From assembly GCA_946482165.1 (NCBI GenBank), contig CAMLQS010000061.1:1-18538 (forward strand): 18,538 nt of DNA, in the 5' to 3' direction. The notes below the pieces were generated by a model, which saw only the letters and a list, made by a program, of their open reading frames with translations, searched no databases and was not told where the DNA came from. This stretch comes from an uncultured Verrucomicrobiota bacterium (lineage in GTDB: Bacteria; Verrucomicrobiota; Verrucomicrobiae; Opitutales; Opitutaceae). Numbering within the stretch: position 1 is the first letter of the stretch; each line of letters begins with the position of its first letter. This document shows, piece by piece, positions 8,892-17,306 of this stretch. Position numbers and translations under genes: made by a program.

Positions 8892-9983
8892 ATGAGCTAC
8901 AAACTCTTCATCCCCGGCCCCATCGCCGTCTCCGACAAGACCCTCCAAGCGATGGCCCAAGGCATGATCGGCCACCGCAGCAACGACTTCGTCGCGCTCT
9001 ACAACGCGATCCAGCCCGAGCTGCAGGCCCTTTTCTACACGAAGGACCCTGTTTATCTCTCCACCAGCTCCGCGTGGGGCGTCATGGAAGGCGCGATCCG
9101 CAACGTCGTGAAAAAGAAGGTGCTCAACTGCATGAACGGCGCCTTCTCCGACAAGTGGTTCGACGTCTCGCAGCGCTGCGGCAAGCAGGCCGGCGCGCTG
9201 AAATTCGACTGGGGCCAGCCCGTCGACCCCGAGGCGGTTCGCAAGGAACTCGCCACCGGCGCCTACGACGCGATCACCATCATCCACAACGAGACCTCCT
9301 GCGGCTGCATGAGCGACCTGCCCGCGCTGATGGCCGTCATCCGCGAGTTCCCCGAGGTGATCTCCATCATCGACACCGTCAGTTCCCTCTCGGCCATGCC
9401 GATCAAGAAGGACGAACTCGGCATCGATGTCCTGATCACCGGCTCGCAAAAAGCCTTCGCCCTGCCCCCGGGCCTGGCGTTGCTCAGCGTCTCCAAGAAA
9501 GCCCTTGATCGCGCGGCCACCGTCAACGACCGCGGCTACTATTTCGACTTCGTGGAGTTCCAGAAGAACCACGAAGCCGGCATGACCCCGAGCACGCCCA
9601 CGATCGCTCTCATCTACGCGCTCAAGTCCAAGCTCGAGGACATCAAGGCCGAGGGTCTCGAAGCCCGTTTCGCCCGCCACGCCCGCCTCAACAAAACCGT
9701 GCGCGACCACATCCTCGCCAAGGGCTTCAAACTCTTCCCGAAGGAAGGCTGCGGCTCGGTCTCGCTCAACTGCTTCGCCAACACCCTTGGCTACGACCTC
9801 GCCGCGTTGAACAAAACCCTCAAGTCCAAGCACGGCCTCGTGATCGACGGCGGCTACGGCAAGCTCAAGGGCAAGACCTTCCGCATCTCCAACATGGGCG
9901 ACGAGACCGACGAGACCATCGCCGCCATGCTCAAGGCCTTCGACTCCGCCCTCGCCGAGTGCCCCAAGGTCGCCGCCGCTTAA
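8892..9983 (+). CDS. Class V PLP aminotransferase (serine/alanine-glyoxylate type)
   Basis: The protein has 363 residues. The fold-type I class V features are visible: N-terminal FIPGPIAVS and GHRS, HNETSCG (132-138), the cofactor-contacting Asp161 in IIDTVSS, and the PLP lysine Lys187 in TGSQKAFALPPGL. The C-terminal part has a glycine-rich DGGYGKLKGKTFRISNMG turn ending in a carboxylate-binding arginine. Relatives transfer the amino group of alanine or serine to glyoxylate or pyruvate; some distant relatives act in serine biosynthesis, so the precise substrate is open. It is transcribed alone: the divergent lpxK lies upstream and a strong intrinsic terminator starts 34 bp after the stop. 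A pyrimidine-rich tract rather than a Shine-Dalgarno precedes the ATG. Confidence 0.93.
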   Translation: MSYKLFIPGPIAVSDKTLQAMAQGMIGHRSNDFVALYNAIQPELQALFYTKDPVYLSTSSAWGVMEGAIRNVVKKKVLNCMNGAFSDKWFDVSQRCGKQAGALKFDWGQPVDPEAVRKELATGAYDAITIIHNETSCGCMSDLPALMAVIREFPEVISIIDTVSSLSAMPIKKDELGIDVLITGSQKAFALPPGLALLSVSKKALDRAATVNDRGYYFDFVEFQKNHEAGMTPSTPTIALIYALKSKLEDIKAEGLEARFARHARLNKTVRDHILAKGFKLFPKEGCGSVSLNCFANTLGYDLAALNKTLKSKHGLVIDGGYGKLKGKTFRISNMGDETDETIAAMLKAFDSALAECPKVAAA

Positions 9984-10016
9984 GCCGATCCGCCCTCTTC
10001 CGATTTCCCGCTCTTC

Positions 10017-10048
10017 GCCCCGCCGCGCTTACGCCGGCGGGGCTTTTT
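10017..10048 (+). terminator. Intrinsic terminator of the class V aminotransferase gene
   Basis: A 9-bp perfect GC stem (GCCCCGCCG at 10017-10025, CGGCGGGGC at 10035-10043) encloses a 9-nt loop and is followed at once by five T residues. It lies 34 bp after the aminotransferase stop codon. Confidence 0.9.
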
Positions 10049-10053
10049 GTTGC

Positions 10054-10068
10054 GGTTCATTACGAACC
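10054..10068. repeat. Small palindrome GGTTC-N5-GAACC
   Basis: A 5-bp inverted repeat around ATTAC sits just past the terminator and 169 bp before the metallophosphatase start. It shares ATTACGAAC with the longer palindrome at 16415-16443. It could be an operator half-site pair or chance. Confidence 0.35.
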
Positions 10069-10236
10069 CCGCCCGCGCCGACGTGGGCGCCTGACGAGTT
10101 CGGAAAGCGCTGAACGCGAAAGCTACTTGGTCCAAACTCCGGATGCCGTTCCCGAGGGCTCCGGTCACTTTTACGTAACAAACACGTCTCCCCCCTAGTC
10201 AGCGTCCGTCACATTTGTTAATCGTCTAAACACTAG

Positions 10237-11067
10237 ATGGAAAAACGCCTCCTCAAGGTTCGCACGGTGATCATCTCCGACGTCCACCTCGGCACGCACG
10301 ATTCGAAAGCGGCCGAAGTGAACCATTTCCTGAGGCACACCCGTTGCGAAAAGCTCATCCTCAACGGCGACATCATCGACGGCTGGCGCTTGAAACAGGC
10401 TCCTTACTGGCCGCGCTCCCACACGCGCTTCGTTCGGCTGGTGCTCAAGAAACTCGAAAAACGCGGCACGCACGTCGTCTACCTGCGCGGCAACCACGAC
10501 GACATCCTGGCCCGCTTCATCCCCATCCAGTTCGAGAACCTGGAAATCGTGGAGGATCACGTCCACCAAACCGCGGACGGGAAGCGCTACTTCGTGCTGC
10601 ACGGCGACGTCTTCGACACCGTCACCAAAAACTTCGTGTTCCTGGCCTACCTGGGCGACTGGGGCTACCGCGCGCTGATGCGCGTCAACCGGCTCTACAA
10701 CAAATGGCGCGCCTGGCGCGGGAAGGAATACTACTCGATCTCCAAGGCCATCAAGGCGCGCGTGAAACGCGCCGTGAACCACGTATCCAATTTTGAACAA
10801 CACATCGCCGAGCTCGCGAAGAGCCGGGGCTGCGTCGGCGTGATGTGCGGCCACATCCACACCGCCGCCGACCGCATGATGGGCGACGTCCACTATCTCA
10901 ACAGCGGCGATTGGGTCGAAAGCCTCACCGCGATCGTCGAACACCACGACGGCCGCTTCGAGCTGATCGACTTCGCCGAATTCCGCAAAGAATTCCCCAT
11001 GGAAGATGAGGATGCCGCCGACGCGACGGAGCATCCGCTGGACGTCGGGCAAAGCGCGCGCGCCTGA
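10237..11067 (+). CDS. LpxH-like metallophosphatase (UDP-2,3-diacylglucosamine diphosphatase family)
   Basis: The protein has 276 residues with the full two-metal calcineurin-like phosphoesterase set: SDVHLGT (Asp15, His17), NGDIIDGW (Asp45), GNHDD (Asn86, His87), HGDVFD (His122, Asp124) and CGHIHTA (His206, His208). The order and spacing match the LpxH/LpxH2-type family, which cleaves UDP-2,3-diacylglucosamine to lipid X in lipid A synthesis. A basic, aromatic segment (about 133-183) sits where LpxH has its substrate-covering cap. The ATG at 10237 follows a 189-bp AT-richer spacer after the upstream terminator, so the gene has its own promoter, but I cannot place one confidently. Many LpxH-like proteins have unproven substrates. 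The acidic C-terminal tail (MEDEDAADATEH) is extra. Confidence 0.88.
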   Translation: MEKRLLKVRTVIISDVHLGTHDSKAAEVNHFLRHTRCEKLILNGDIIDGWRLKQAPYWPRSHTRFVRLVLKKLEKRGTHVVYLRGNHDDILARFIPIQFENLEIVEDHVHQTADGKRYFVLHGDVFDTVTKNFVFLAYLGDWGYRALMRVNRLYNKWRAWRGKEYYSISKAIKARVKRAVNHVSNFEQHIAELAKSRGCVGVMCGHIHTAADRMMGDVHYLNSGDWVESLTAIVEHHDGRFELIDFAEFRKEFPMEDEDAADATEHPLDVGQSARA

Positions 11068-11130
11068 GCCTGTGCAAGACGATCCGATCCGACTGCCGCT
11101 TCCCGGCTGAGCGCCGATCTCGCCGCTTCC

Positions 11131-13494
11131 TCAGTCGCGCGCCTTGAGCGCGCCGACCAGGTCGAGCCGGTCCAGGCGCCGGCAGGCCAGCCGGAGCGAG
11201 GCGCCCGTGGCGAGCGCCACCACCAGCGCGGCGTAGGCGTAGTTGAAGGACGTCAGCACCAGGGGCAGCCGCACCGTCTCGGTGTTGACCGTCGTCAGGA
11301 TCGCCTTGGCGAAACCCGAGCCGATCAGCAGCCCAAGGGGCACGGCGGCAAACGCGAGAAGCACGAGCTCCGCCACGAGGACCCCGGCCACCTCGCCCCG
11401 CCCAAAGCCCAGCACCCGCAGCGTCGCGAGCTCCCGCTGCCGCTCGGAGAGCGATATCCGCGCGCTGTTGTAGACGATGCCAAAGGCCACCGTTGTCGCG
11501 AAGATCAGATAGATCGTCTGGATCAGGCCGATGCTCTGCGCGGTCGTCTCGCGAAAGCTGCGACGCATCGCGTCCTTGATCACCACGCGCGACGCGGCCG
11601 GGGTCTCCTTCACCGCGCGCAAAAACTCCGGCCAGCTCGCGGCCCCCACCGTCACAAAGGCGCCGCTGATCCGGTCCCCCTCGCCGAGCATCCGGTTCAA
11701 GGATTCGAGGTCGGCGTGAGCCGCCACGCCGGCGAAATCCTCGGAAAACCCCGCCACGCGCACCGTCAGCTCGGCCTGCCGGCCCTCAAGCACTCTCATG
11801 ACGACCTCGTCCCCCACCCCGACGCCCAACCCCTCGCCCAACACTTTGGAGACCACGATGCCCCGCTTGGGCAATGTGATCGCCCGACCTTCGGGCCCGA
11901 TCACCCGCTGGAGTTGCCCGCCCTCCGCGAGGCCCTGCACCGAGAGCCGCCGCGAGCGAGCGCCGGCCCGGAGCTCCACCGGCACGCTGCGGAACGGCTC
12001 CGCCTGCGCGACGCCCGGCAACTGCTTCAGATCCGCCAGGGCGCGAGGCGCCGCCGGCTCGTTGAAGGCGACGATGGCCGTCTGCCGCTGGATCGAATCC
12101 CATTGAAAATCGAGCACATGCGCCACGCCGTCCCGAAAGGCGTTGGGCACGACAAGGATTCCCGTGGCCAGCGCCAGGGCGCCCACCGTCAACGCCGCCC
12201 GCCAGGGCCGCCGCGTCAAACCACGCAGAGCCATCCGAAGCGACACTCCGGAGCGGCGGACAACGCCCAGCCGCTCCACCGGCGATGGTTGAAAATCCTC
12301 CGGCGGCTCCGGCCGCATCGCCTCCGCCGGAGAGAGCCGCGCCACGCGCCGCACCGCTCCCAGCGCACCGACCAAGGCCGCGAACGCGCTCGCCGCCAAC
12401 GCCGCGGTCACCGACCCCCACGCCGGCAGGAACACCAGCGCGGGAAATCGGAAGAACAGGTGATACATCGCCACCAACTTGTTCCCCAGCACCCACCCGC
12501 CCAGCGCGCCGAGCACCGTGCCCAGCAACACGATCACGAGGGCGAATTTCACGAAATGCAGCGCCACCGCGCGATCGCCGAAGCCGAAGGCCTTCAGGAT
12601 CGCGATCTGCTCGCGCTGCAACGCGATCTGGCGGCTCAGCACCGCATGCGTCATGAAGGCCGCCACGCTCAGGAAAACCAAGGGGAAGCCGAAGGACAGT
12701 CCGCGCAGGACGTTGATCTCGTCGACCACGCGCTTGTCGCTCGGATGCTCCGCGCGTCCGTAGGCGCCCAGTCCGCCCCAGGGCAGCAGGCGGCGATCCA
12801 GCTCGGCGATCACGGCGGGTTCCTTCGCCCCCGGCCCGAGCGCGAGCGAAACGGTGTTGAACGCGCCCTTCAGGCTAAACGCCTCGGCCAGCTCCGTCTC
12901 CCGCATCCAGAAAACGCCAAAAGTGCGATTGTCGGGCAACGCCGCGCCGGGCGGCGCCTCAAAGACGAAATCCGGCGAAAGCACGACGCCCGTGACGCGC
13001 AGCTCCACGCGGCGACCGTTCATCAAGGCCGCGATGCGAGAGCCCGGTTTCAACCCGTTCGCGTCGGCGAATGCCTCGCTTACCACGACCTCCAGCCGCC
13101 CATCCGCCTCGGGAAGCCGGCCCGCGCGGACAAAAAGCCGTCCCAGCCGCGCCTCGCGCCGATCGGGAAGCGAGTGGATCAACCCCGTCGCAGGCTCGCT
13201 GCGCGAAGGCAGGTCGAGCGTCACTTGCCGCGCGATGCCCGCTTCGACCGCCGCCACTCCCGGGATGTTCGCCAACTGTTCCGCGACGCCGAGCGGGGCG
13301 CGTTTGAGCGAGGCGAAGACATGGCCGAAACGGTGGCGCCCGTAATAATCCTCGCGCGCCGTATCCAAGGAACGGATCAGCGACCGCGACATGATCATCA
13401 TCGCCAGCCCGCAGGCCATCACCAGCGCCACCGCCATCACCTGCGATTTCAAGGCGCGAAGATCTCGCAGCAGCTTGAGATCGAGGTGGTTCAT
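11131..13494 (-). CDS. FtsX-type ABC transporter permease with two FtsX domains
   Basis: The protein has 787 residues and starts with ATG, preceded by GAGGGG, one of the few Shine-Dalgarno-like sites in the window. Hydrophobic segments lie near 19-36, 266-286, 317-337, 357-380, 434-452, 655-677, 705-727 and 751-770. This gives two copies of the one-plus-three arrangement, with large extracytoplasmic domains (about 40-260 and 455-650) between the first and second helix of each copy. The [13 protein letters not shown] and [14 protein letters not shown] stretches are the cytoplasmic coupling sites typical of FtsX domains. Relatives (MacB/LolC/DevC-like) use mechanotransmission to move lipoproteins, peptides or lipids across the envelope. 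The cognate ATPase lies 33 bp upstream in the same operon. No membrane-fusion adaptor gene is adjacent, and the substrate is unknown. Confidence 0.93.
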   Translation of the reverse strand: MNHLDLKLLRDLRALKSQVMAVALVMACGLAMMIMSRSLIRSLDTAREDYYGRHRFGHVFASLKRAPLGVAEQLANIPGVAAVEAGIARQVTLDLPSRSEPATGLIHSLPDRREARLGRLFVRAGRLPEADGRLEVVVSEAFADANGLKPGSRIAALMNGRRVELRVTGVVLSPDFVFEAPPGAALPDNRTFGVFWMRETELAEAFSLKGAFNTVSLALGPGAKEPAVIAELDRRLLPWGGLGAYGRAEHPSDKRVVDEINVLRGLSFGFPLVFLSVAAFMTHAVLSRQIALQREQIAILKAFGFGDRAVALHFVKFALVIVLLGTVLGALGGWVLGNKLVAMYHLFFRFPALVFLPAWGSVTAALAASAFAALVGALGAVRRVARLSPAEAMRPEPPEDFQPSPVERLGVVRRSGVSLRMALRGLTRRPWRAALTVGALALATGILVVPNAFRDGVAHVLDFQWDSIQRQTAIVAFNEPAAPRALADLKQLPGVAQAEPFRSVPVELRAGARSRRLSVQGLAEGGQLQRVIGPEGRAITLPKRGIVVSKVLGEGLGVGVGDEVVMRVLEGRQAELTVRVAGFSEDFAGVAAHADLESLNRMLGEGDRISGAFVTVGAASWPEFLRAVKETPAASRVVIKDAMRRSFRETTAQSIGLIQTIYLIFATTVAFGIVYNSARISLSERQRELATLRVLGFGRGEVAGVLVAELVLLAFAAVPLGLLIGSGFAKAILTTVNTETVRLPLVLTSFNYAYAALVVALATGASLRLACRRLDRLDLVGALKARD

Positions 13495-13527
13495 GCCGGC
13501 TGTTCCCCTCAGGCGAAATCGTGCGAC

Positions 13528-14241
13528 CTACCAGGCAAGCGCGTCGACCGCCGCGCGTTCTGGGTTCACATGCTCGCGGTCGATGCGGCCGTCGCTCAGG
13601 TGCAAGACGCGGTCGGCCATGTCGGCGATGACGGCGTTGTGCGTGATGATGGCGGTCAGCGTGCCGAGCTCGCGGTTGATGCGCTCGATCGCGTCCAGCA
13701 CCACCATGCCGGTCTTGAGATCGAGCGCGCCGGTGGGCTCGTCGCACAGCAGGACCTGCGGCCGCTTGGCGATGGCGCGGGCGATGGCCACGCGCTGCTG
13801 CTCGCCGCCGGAGAGTTGCGCGGGGAAATGATCCATGCGCGCCTCGAGCCCGACCAGACGCAGCGCTTCCTCGGGCTGCATCGGATCGCGCGCGATCTCG
13901 GTGATCAGCGCCACGTTCTCGCGGGCGGTGAGACTCGGGATGAGGTTGTAGAATTGGAACACGAAGCCGACGACGTCGCGCCGGTAGCGAGTCAGCCCGG
14001 CCTCGTCGGCATGCGCCAGATCCCAGCCGCGATAGACGAGGCTGCCGGCGCTCGGGACGTCGAGTCCGCCGAGCAGATTCAACAGGGTGGATTTGCCGGA
14101 GCCCGAGGCGCCGAGAAGCACGACCAGTTCCCCCGCGTGCAGGTCGAGGTCGACGCCCTTCAAAGCCTGCACGGCGGCCGGGCCGTGTCCGTAGGTCTTG
14201 CCCAAGCCGCGGACCTCGAAGACGGGATTGGGCGTTTTCAC
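13528..14241 (-). CDS. ABC transporter ATP-binding protein (LolD/MacB type)
   Basis: The protein has 237 residues and a GTG start. All ABC motifs are intact: Walker [10 protein letters not shown] (44-52), Q-loop Gln96 in FQFYNL, signature LSGGEQQR (143-150), Walker [12 protein letters not shown] (Asp167, Glu168) and switch His201 in ITHN. The [16 protein letters not shown] and DEPTGALD stretches are typical of the LolD/MacB/FtsE group that partners FtsX-type permeases. It is translated upstream of the permease with a 33-bp gap, so they form one transporter operon. The leader region to the right is occupied by the inverted repeat array at 14252-14325. Confidence 0.95.
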   Translation of the reverse strand: MKTPNPVFEVRGLGKTYGHGPAAVQALKGVDLDLHAGELVVLLGASGSGKSTLLNLLGGLDVPSAGSLVYRGWDLAHADEAGLTRYRRDVVGFVFQFYNLIPSLTARENVALITEIARDPMQPEEALRLVGLEARMDHFPAQLSGGEQQRVAIARAIAKRPQVLLCDEPTGALDLKTGMVVLDAIERINRELGTLTAIITHNAVIADMADRVLHLSDGRIDREHVNPERAAVDALAW

Positions 14242-14251
14242 GATCGAGGTT

Positions 14252-14325
14252 AACCGCGGATGTCGCGGATGGGCGCGGATGCTTGGGCGTCTCTGCTATC
14301 CGCGTTTATCCGCGCCATCCGCGGT
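14252..14325. repeat. Mirror-symmetric array of roughly 10-bp units (GC-rich type)
   Basis: GCGGAT occurs at 14256, 14265 and 14275 (steps 9 and 10). The inverted ATCCGC occurs at 14298, 14308 and 14317 (steps 10 and 9). The arms are complementary around a loop of about 12-15 nt, with matching outer ends (ACCGCGGAT / ATCCGCGGT). The array separates argH from the ABC ATPase gene, both on the minus strand, and may end argH transcripts or lie in the transporter leader. Confidence 0.85.
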
Positions 14326-14337
14326 CAAATCGACCGG

Positions 14338-15744
14338 TCACTTCGTCGCGAGCACCTTGGCCCAGCGAACCAGCTGCTTCTTGAACTGCGCGGGGCTTGG
14401 CATGCCGGTGCCGGCGCGCTTGGCCATGGCGCGCTTGAGATCGAAAACCACCGCCCAGTCGTCTCCATAGCCCGGGTGGCAGGCCTTCACGTCGGCGGTG
14501 GCGAGCCGGTCGAGCGGCTTGCCCTGCTGCTCGGCGAGCTTCACGACCGCGCCGACGGCGTGGTGCGCCTCGCGGAAAGGCACGCCGCGCTCGACGAGGT
14601 AGTCGGCGAGATCGGTCGCGAGTAGTGCGGGGTCGGATACGGCGGCGGCGCAGCGGGCGGAGTTGACCTGGATGCCTTCGAGCGTGCCGGCGAGGACCTC
14701 GGCGCAGATGGCGGTCGTGTCGAGGCTGTCGAACACGGGCGGCTTGTCCTCCTGAAGGTCGCGGTTGTAGGTGAGCGGCAGCCCCTTCGTCATCGTCAGA
14801 AGGGCGGAAAGGTTGCCCACGAGGCGGCCTGATTTTCCGCGGAGGAGCTCGCAGGAATCCGGGTTCTTTTTCTGGGGCATGAGCGAAGAGCCGGTGCAGA
14901 AGGCGTCGGGCAGCTCGACAAACTTGAACTCGGCGCTCGACCAGAGGATGAGGTCCTCGGCGATGCGCGACGCATGCACGCCGAAGAAGGCGCAGGCGGA
15001 GGCGAATTCGAGGAAGAGGTCGCGGTCGGCGACGGTGTCCATCGAGTTTTGGGAAACGCGCGGGCGGCCCTTTTCGTCGACAAAGCCGAGCGCCTTCGCG
15101 GTGAACTCGCGGTCGATAGGCAGCGTGGTGCCGGCGATCGCGCCCGCGCCGAGCGGACACCAGTTGGCGTGCTTGGCGACGGCCGCGAAACGCGAATGGT
15201 CGCGCTCGAGCATTTCAAGCCACGCGAGCAGATGGTGCCCGAGCAACACAGGCTGGGCGCGCTGGAGATGGGTGTAGCCGGGGATAAGCGTGGCGCCGTC
15301 GCGCCGGGCCAGGTCGAGGAGGGCGCGCTGGGCGAGGCGGAGGCGGGCCATCACCTCGGCGCAGGCATGCTTGAACCAAAGCCGCATATCGGTCGCGACC
15401 TGGTCGTTGCGGGAACGCGCGGTATGGAGCTTCGCGGCGGCGGGCACGCGCTTGGTCAGCGCCTGCTCGATGTTCATGTGCACGTCCTCGAGCTGCATGC
15501 TCCAGGTAAACTTGCCCGCCTCGATCTCGCGCAGGATCTCGTCGAGCCCCGCGTGGATCGCGTCGCGCTCCTTCTTTGTGATGAGGCCGACGTGCGCGAG
15601 CATGGCGGAGTGGGCCTTGCTGCCGGCGATGTCGAAGGGAGCGAGACGCTTGTCAAAGGAGACGGACTCGCTGAAGCGGAGCATCAGGTCGGCGGGACCG
15701 GCTGAAAAACGGCCGCCCCAGGAGGCTTGGGAAGATTTCGCCAT
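14338..15744 (-). CDS. argH: Argininosuccinate lyase
   Basis: ArgH cleaves argininosuccinate to arginine and fumarate, the last step of arginine synthesis. The 468 residues match the usual length of about 460. The start at 15744 gives [14 protein letters not shown], the standard N-terminus; upstream in-frame sequence is not family-like. Motifs seen: [10 protein letters not shown] (85-94), [10 protein letters not shown] (107-116), [10 protein letters not shown] with catalytic His159, and the fumarase/lyase signature [12 protein letters not shown] with the catalytic serine at 286/287. No other arg genes are adjacent. It ends 12 bp from the GC-rich repeat array. A small hairpin (15816-15836) lies in its likely leader. 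Confidence 0.97.
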   Translation of the reverse strand: MAKSSQASWGGRFSAGPADLMLRFSESVSFDKRLAPFDIAGSKAHSAMLAHVGLITKKERDAIHAGLDEILREIEAGKFTWSMQLEDVHMNIEQALTKRVPAAAKLHTARSRNDQVATDMRLWFKHACAEVMARLRLAQRALLDLARRDGATLIPGYTHLQRAQPVLLGHHLLAWLEMLERDHSRFAAVAKHANWCPLGAGAIAGTTLPIDREFTAKALGFVDEKGRPRVSQNSMDTVADRDLFLEFASACAFFGVHASRIAEDLILWSSAEFKFVELPDAFCTGSSLMPQKKNPDSCELLRGKSGRLVGNLSALLTMTKGLPLTYNRDLQEDKPPVFDSLDTTAICAEVLAGTLEGIQVNSARCAAAVSDPALLATDLADYLVERGVPFREAHHAVGAVVKLAEQQGKPLDRLATADVKACHPGYGDDWAVVFDLKRAMAKRAGTGMPSPAQFKKQLVRWAKVLATK

Positions 15745-15815
15745 GATAAGAGAAAAGGTCGGAAGCCGGGAGCACACGCCGCCCCACCCCGCCGGGCAAC
15801 GCGAAAGGCGCTCTT

Positions 15816-15836
15816 CGTCGGTTTCACCCACCGACG
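15816..15836. other. Hairpin between argH and the Gre-like gene
   Basis: CGTCGGT and ACCGACG form a 7-bp perfect stem with a 7-nt loop. It lies 72 bp upstream of the argH start and 54 bp upstream of the divergent Gre-like gene. No T-run follows. It could be an operator or leader structure, or chance. Confidence 0.35.
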
Positions 15837-15890
15837 CCCGCCCATGCCGCGGCTTGATCCCATGCGCGTTCGCCCCTGACGATTGCCTCC

Positions 15891-16373
15891 ATGTCCAAGG
15901 AGCCCCTCCGCGCCGCCGTGCTCGCCGCACTCGAGTCCGAACTCGCCCGCCAGACCCACGCCGCGCTCGACGCCCGGGACGAATCGATCAGCGAGGAGAG
16001 CCGCGCCGAAAACAAATACGATACCCACGCGCAGGAGGCCGCCTACCTTGCCGAGGGGCAGGCGCGCATCGCCAACGAACTCGCGGCATCGCTCGCGGCG
16101 TGGCGAGCCTTGCGATTTCCCGAAACCGGCCACGACCGCGTCCAACTCGGCAGCCTCGTCACCCTTGACCACGGCAGACGCCAGGACCTTTTGCTTCTCG
16201 GCCCGACCAACGGAGGCCTCGTGATTCCCGCTCCCGGCGAGGCTTCGCGCGAGATCACCGTCGTCACGCCGTCTTCGCCCATCGGTCGCGCCCTCCTGGG
16301 CCGAGCAGTGGGCGATGTCCTTCCGCCTCCGCGCAAAGGCGCCTCAGCTCCCCGCGTCGCCGCGCTGGCGTGA
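15891..16373 (+). CDS. GreA/GreB-like transcription elongation factor family protein
   Basis: The protein has 160 residues. Residues 83-146 match the GreA/GreB C-terminal domain ([45 protein letters not shown]). The N-terminal part is helical, with an acidic turn ([14 protein letters not shown], 27-40) between two helices, like a short version of the Gre coiled coil whose acidic tip enters the RNA polymerase secondary channel. Canonical Gre proteins rescue backtracked polymerase by stimulating transcript cleavage. This protein belongs to a divergent branch with [16 protein letters not shown] instead of the usual ENxEYxAAKE. Whether it cleaves RNA or modulates polymerase otherwise is unknown. 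It is divergent from argH and has a Pro/Ala-rich C-terminal tail. Confidence 0.82.
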   Translation: MSKEPLRAAVLAALESELARQTHAALDARDESISEESRAENKYDTHAQEAAYLAEGQARIANELAASLAAWRALRFPETGHDRVQLGSLVTLDHGRRQDLLLLGPTNGGLVIPAPGEASREITVVTPSSPIGRALLGRAVGDVLPPPRKGASAPRVAALA

Positions 16374-16414
16374 TCGCGACCCGCCGTCCCGCCCGCCTTC
16401 GCGCGCCCGCGGCG

Positions 16415-16443
16415 GCGCAATGTTCGTATTACGAACATTGCGC
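16415..16443. repeat. Perfect 14-bp inverted repeat with one-base spacer
   Basis: GCGCAATGTTCGTA and TACGAACATTGCGC are exact reverse complements separated by a single T. It lies 41 bp after the Gre-like stop and 92 bp before the lipoprotein start. There is no T-run on either side, so it is not a typical intrinsic terminator. The AT-rich core in GC-rich DNA and the symmetry suit a dimeric regulator binding site. Confidence 0.75.
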
Positions 16444-16490
16444 GTTGCTTACCGCGAGGGGATATCCGTTTCGAAAAATTCTTCTGCCTT

Positions 16491-16517
16491 TATCCGCGGC
16501 GATCCGCGTAGTCTGCG
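16491..16517. repeat. Solo arm of the GC-rich 10-bp repeat family
   Basis: ATCCGC at 16492 and 16502 and the degenerate GTCTGC at 16511 give steps of 10 and 9, the same as the right arm of the array at 14298-14322. Only a decayed left-arm candidate (ACCGCGAGG near 16451) is visible. It lies 19 bp upstream of the lipoprotein start codon. Confidence 0.6.
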
Positions 16518-16535
16518 GCCCAAACTTCGTTCTTC

Positions 16536-17306
16536 GTGCCTTCGTTCCCGCTCCGCCGCCGCCTCGTTCTCGCCATCTCCGCGCTTGCGCTGCTCACCGC
16601 CCTGCCCGCCTGCGCGCCCAAACGCGATCCCGCCGCGGAGAACTTCGGGACGATTCTCCCTTCGCTGCCCGCCGAACTGACCGCGGCCCTCGATCATTTT
16701 CGCGCCGAAGGGCCGAAGGGCTGGGCGTTCACCCAAACGACTTCCGGCGAGGGCAAGGAACTCGTCGAACGCTACGATCCGCGCCCGCGCGGCGCGGCCC
16801 GCTGGACGCTCCTTTCCGAAAAAGGCGCAGCTCCCACCGAGGAACAGCAGCAACGTTATCGCGACACCCGCCCCGCCTTCGACGCCTCCTCAAACCTCGC
16901 CTCGCAGTTCGACCGGGCTCGGGCAGCGCTGGTGTCGCAAGACGAGCGGTCAGTCACCTACGAGTTCGCCCTCAAACCGGCCTCGGAAACCGACACCGCC
17001 GCCGCCCACATGCGGGCCCGCGCGACGCTCGACCGACCCACCGGCGCCATTGTGCGCGTGGAGTTGTTCAACTTCCGCCCTTTCAAGCCCGCCGGGAGCA
17101 TCACGATCGAGGAAGCGCGCACCACGCTCATCTATACTCCGCCCTCCGATGGACGCCCCGCTCTTCCGCTTGAATCGACCATGAAGGTTCGTGGAAAACG
17201 CTTTTGGTTCCGCAGCTTTGAGCAGACCGTGACGAGCAAGTTTAGCGACCACGAGAACGCCGCCAAGCGGAGCGATAATTCCGCCGGCTCCTTGCCCTCG
17301 ACCTAG
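16536..17306 (+). CDS. Putative lipoprotein of unknown function
   Basis: The protein has 256 residues and a GTG start. A basic N-terminus (PLRRRL) and hydrophobic stretch (VLAISALALLTA) lead to a lipobox LPAC, so Cys26 is the likely lipidated residue and the protein should be anchored to the membrane, facing the periplasm. I do not recognise a family. The mature part is soluble and Ala/Arg/Glu-rich, with a C-terminal half of predicted alternating strands (about 130-235). Position 2 after the cysteine is Pro, with no obvious inner-membrane retention Asp. It may be cotranscribed with the Gre-like gene 162 bp upstream, although a strong palindrome lies between. The TAG stop is part of a CTAG that forms the left border of the foldback element, so an insertion there would leave the protein intact. 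Confidence 0.8.
   Translation: MPSFPLRRRLVLAISALALLTALPACAPKRDPAAENFGTILPSLPAELTAALDHFRAEGPKGWAFTQTTSGEGKELVERYDPRPRGAARWTLLSEKGAAPTEEQQQRYRDTRPAFDASSNLASQFDRARAALVSQDERSVTYEFALKPASETDTAAAHMRARATLDRPTGAIVRVELFNFRPFKPAGSITIEEARTTLIYTPPSDGRPALPLESTMKVRGKRFWFRSFEQTVTSKFSDHENAAKRSDNSAGSLPST

Noticed and set aside
8847..9833. Long minus-strand frame opposite the class V aminotransferase
   Set aside because: It is a mirror of the aminotransferase coding pattern, and the translated sequence has no family features.
11716..14253. Very long plus-strand open frame (845 codons) opposite the ABC transporter genes
   Set aside because: It is the antisense shadow of two clear genes. Its translation is low-complexity Arg/His/Gln-rich sequence with no motif, as expected from GC-rich codon bias.
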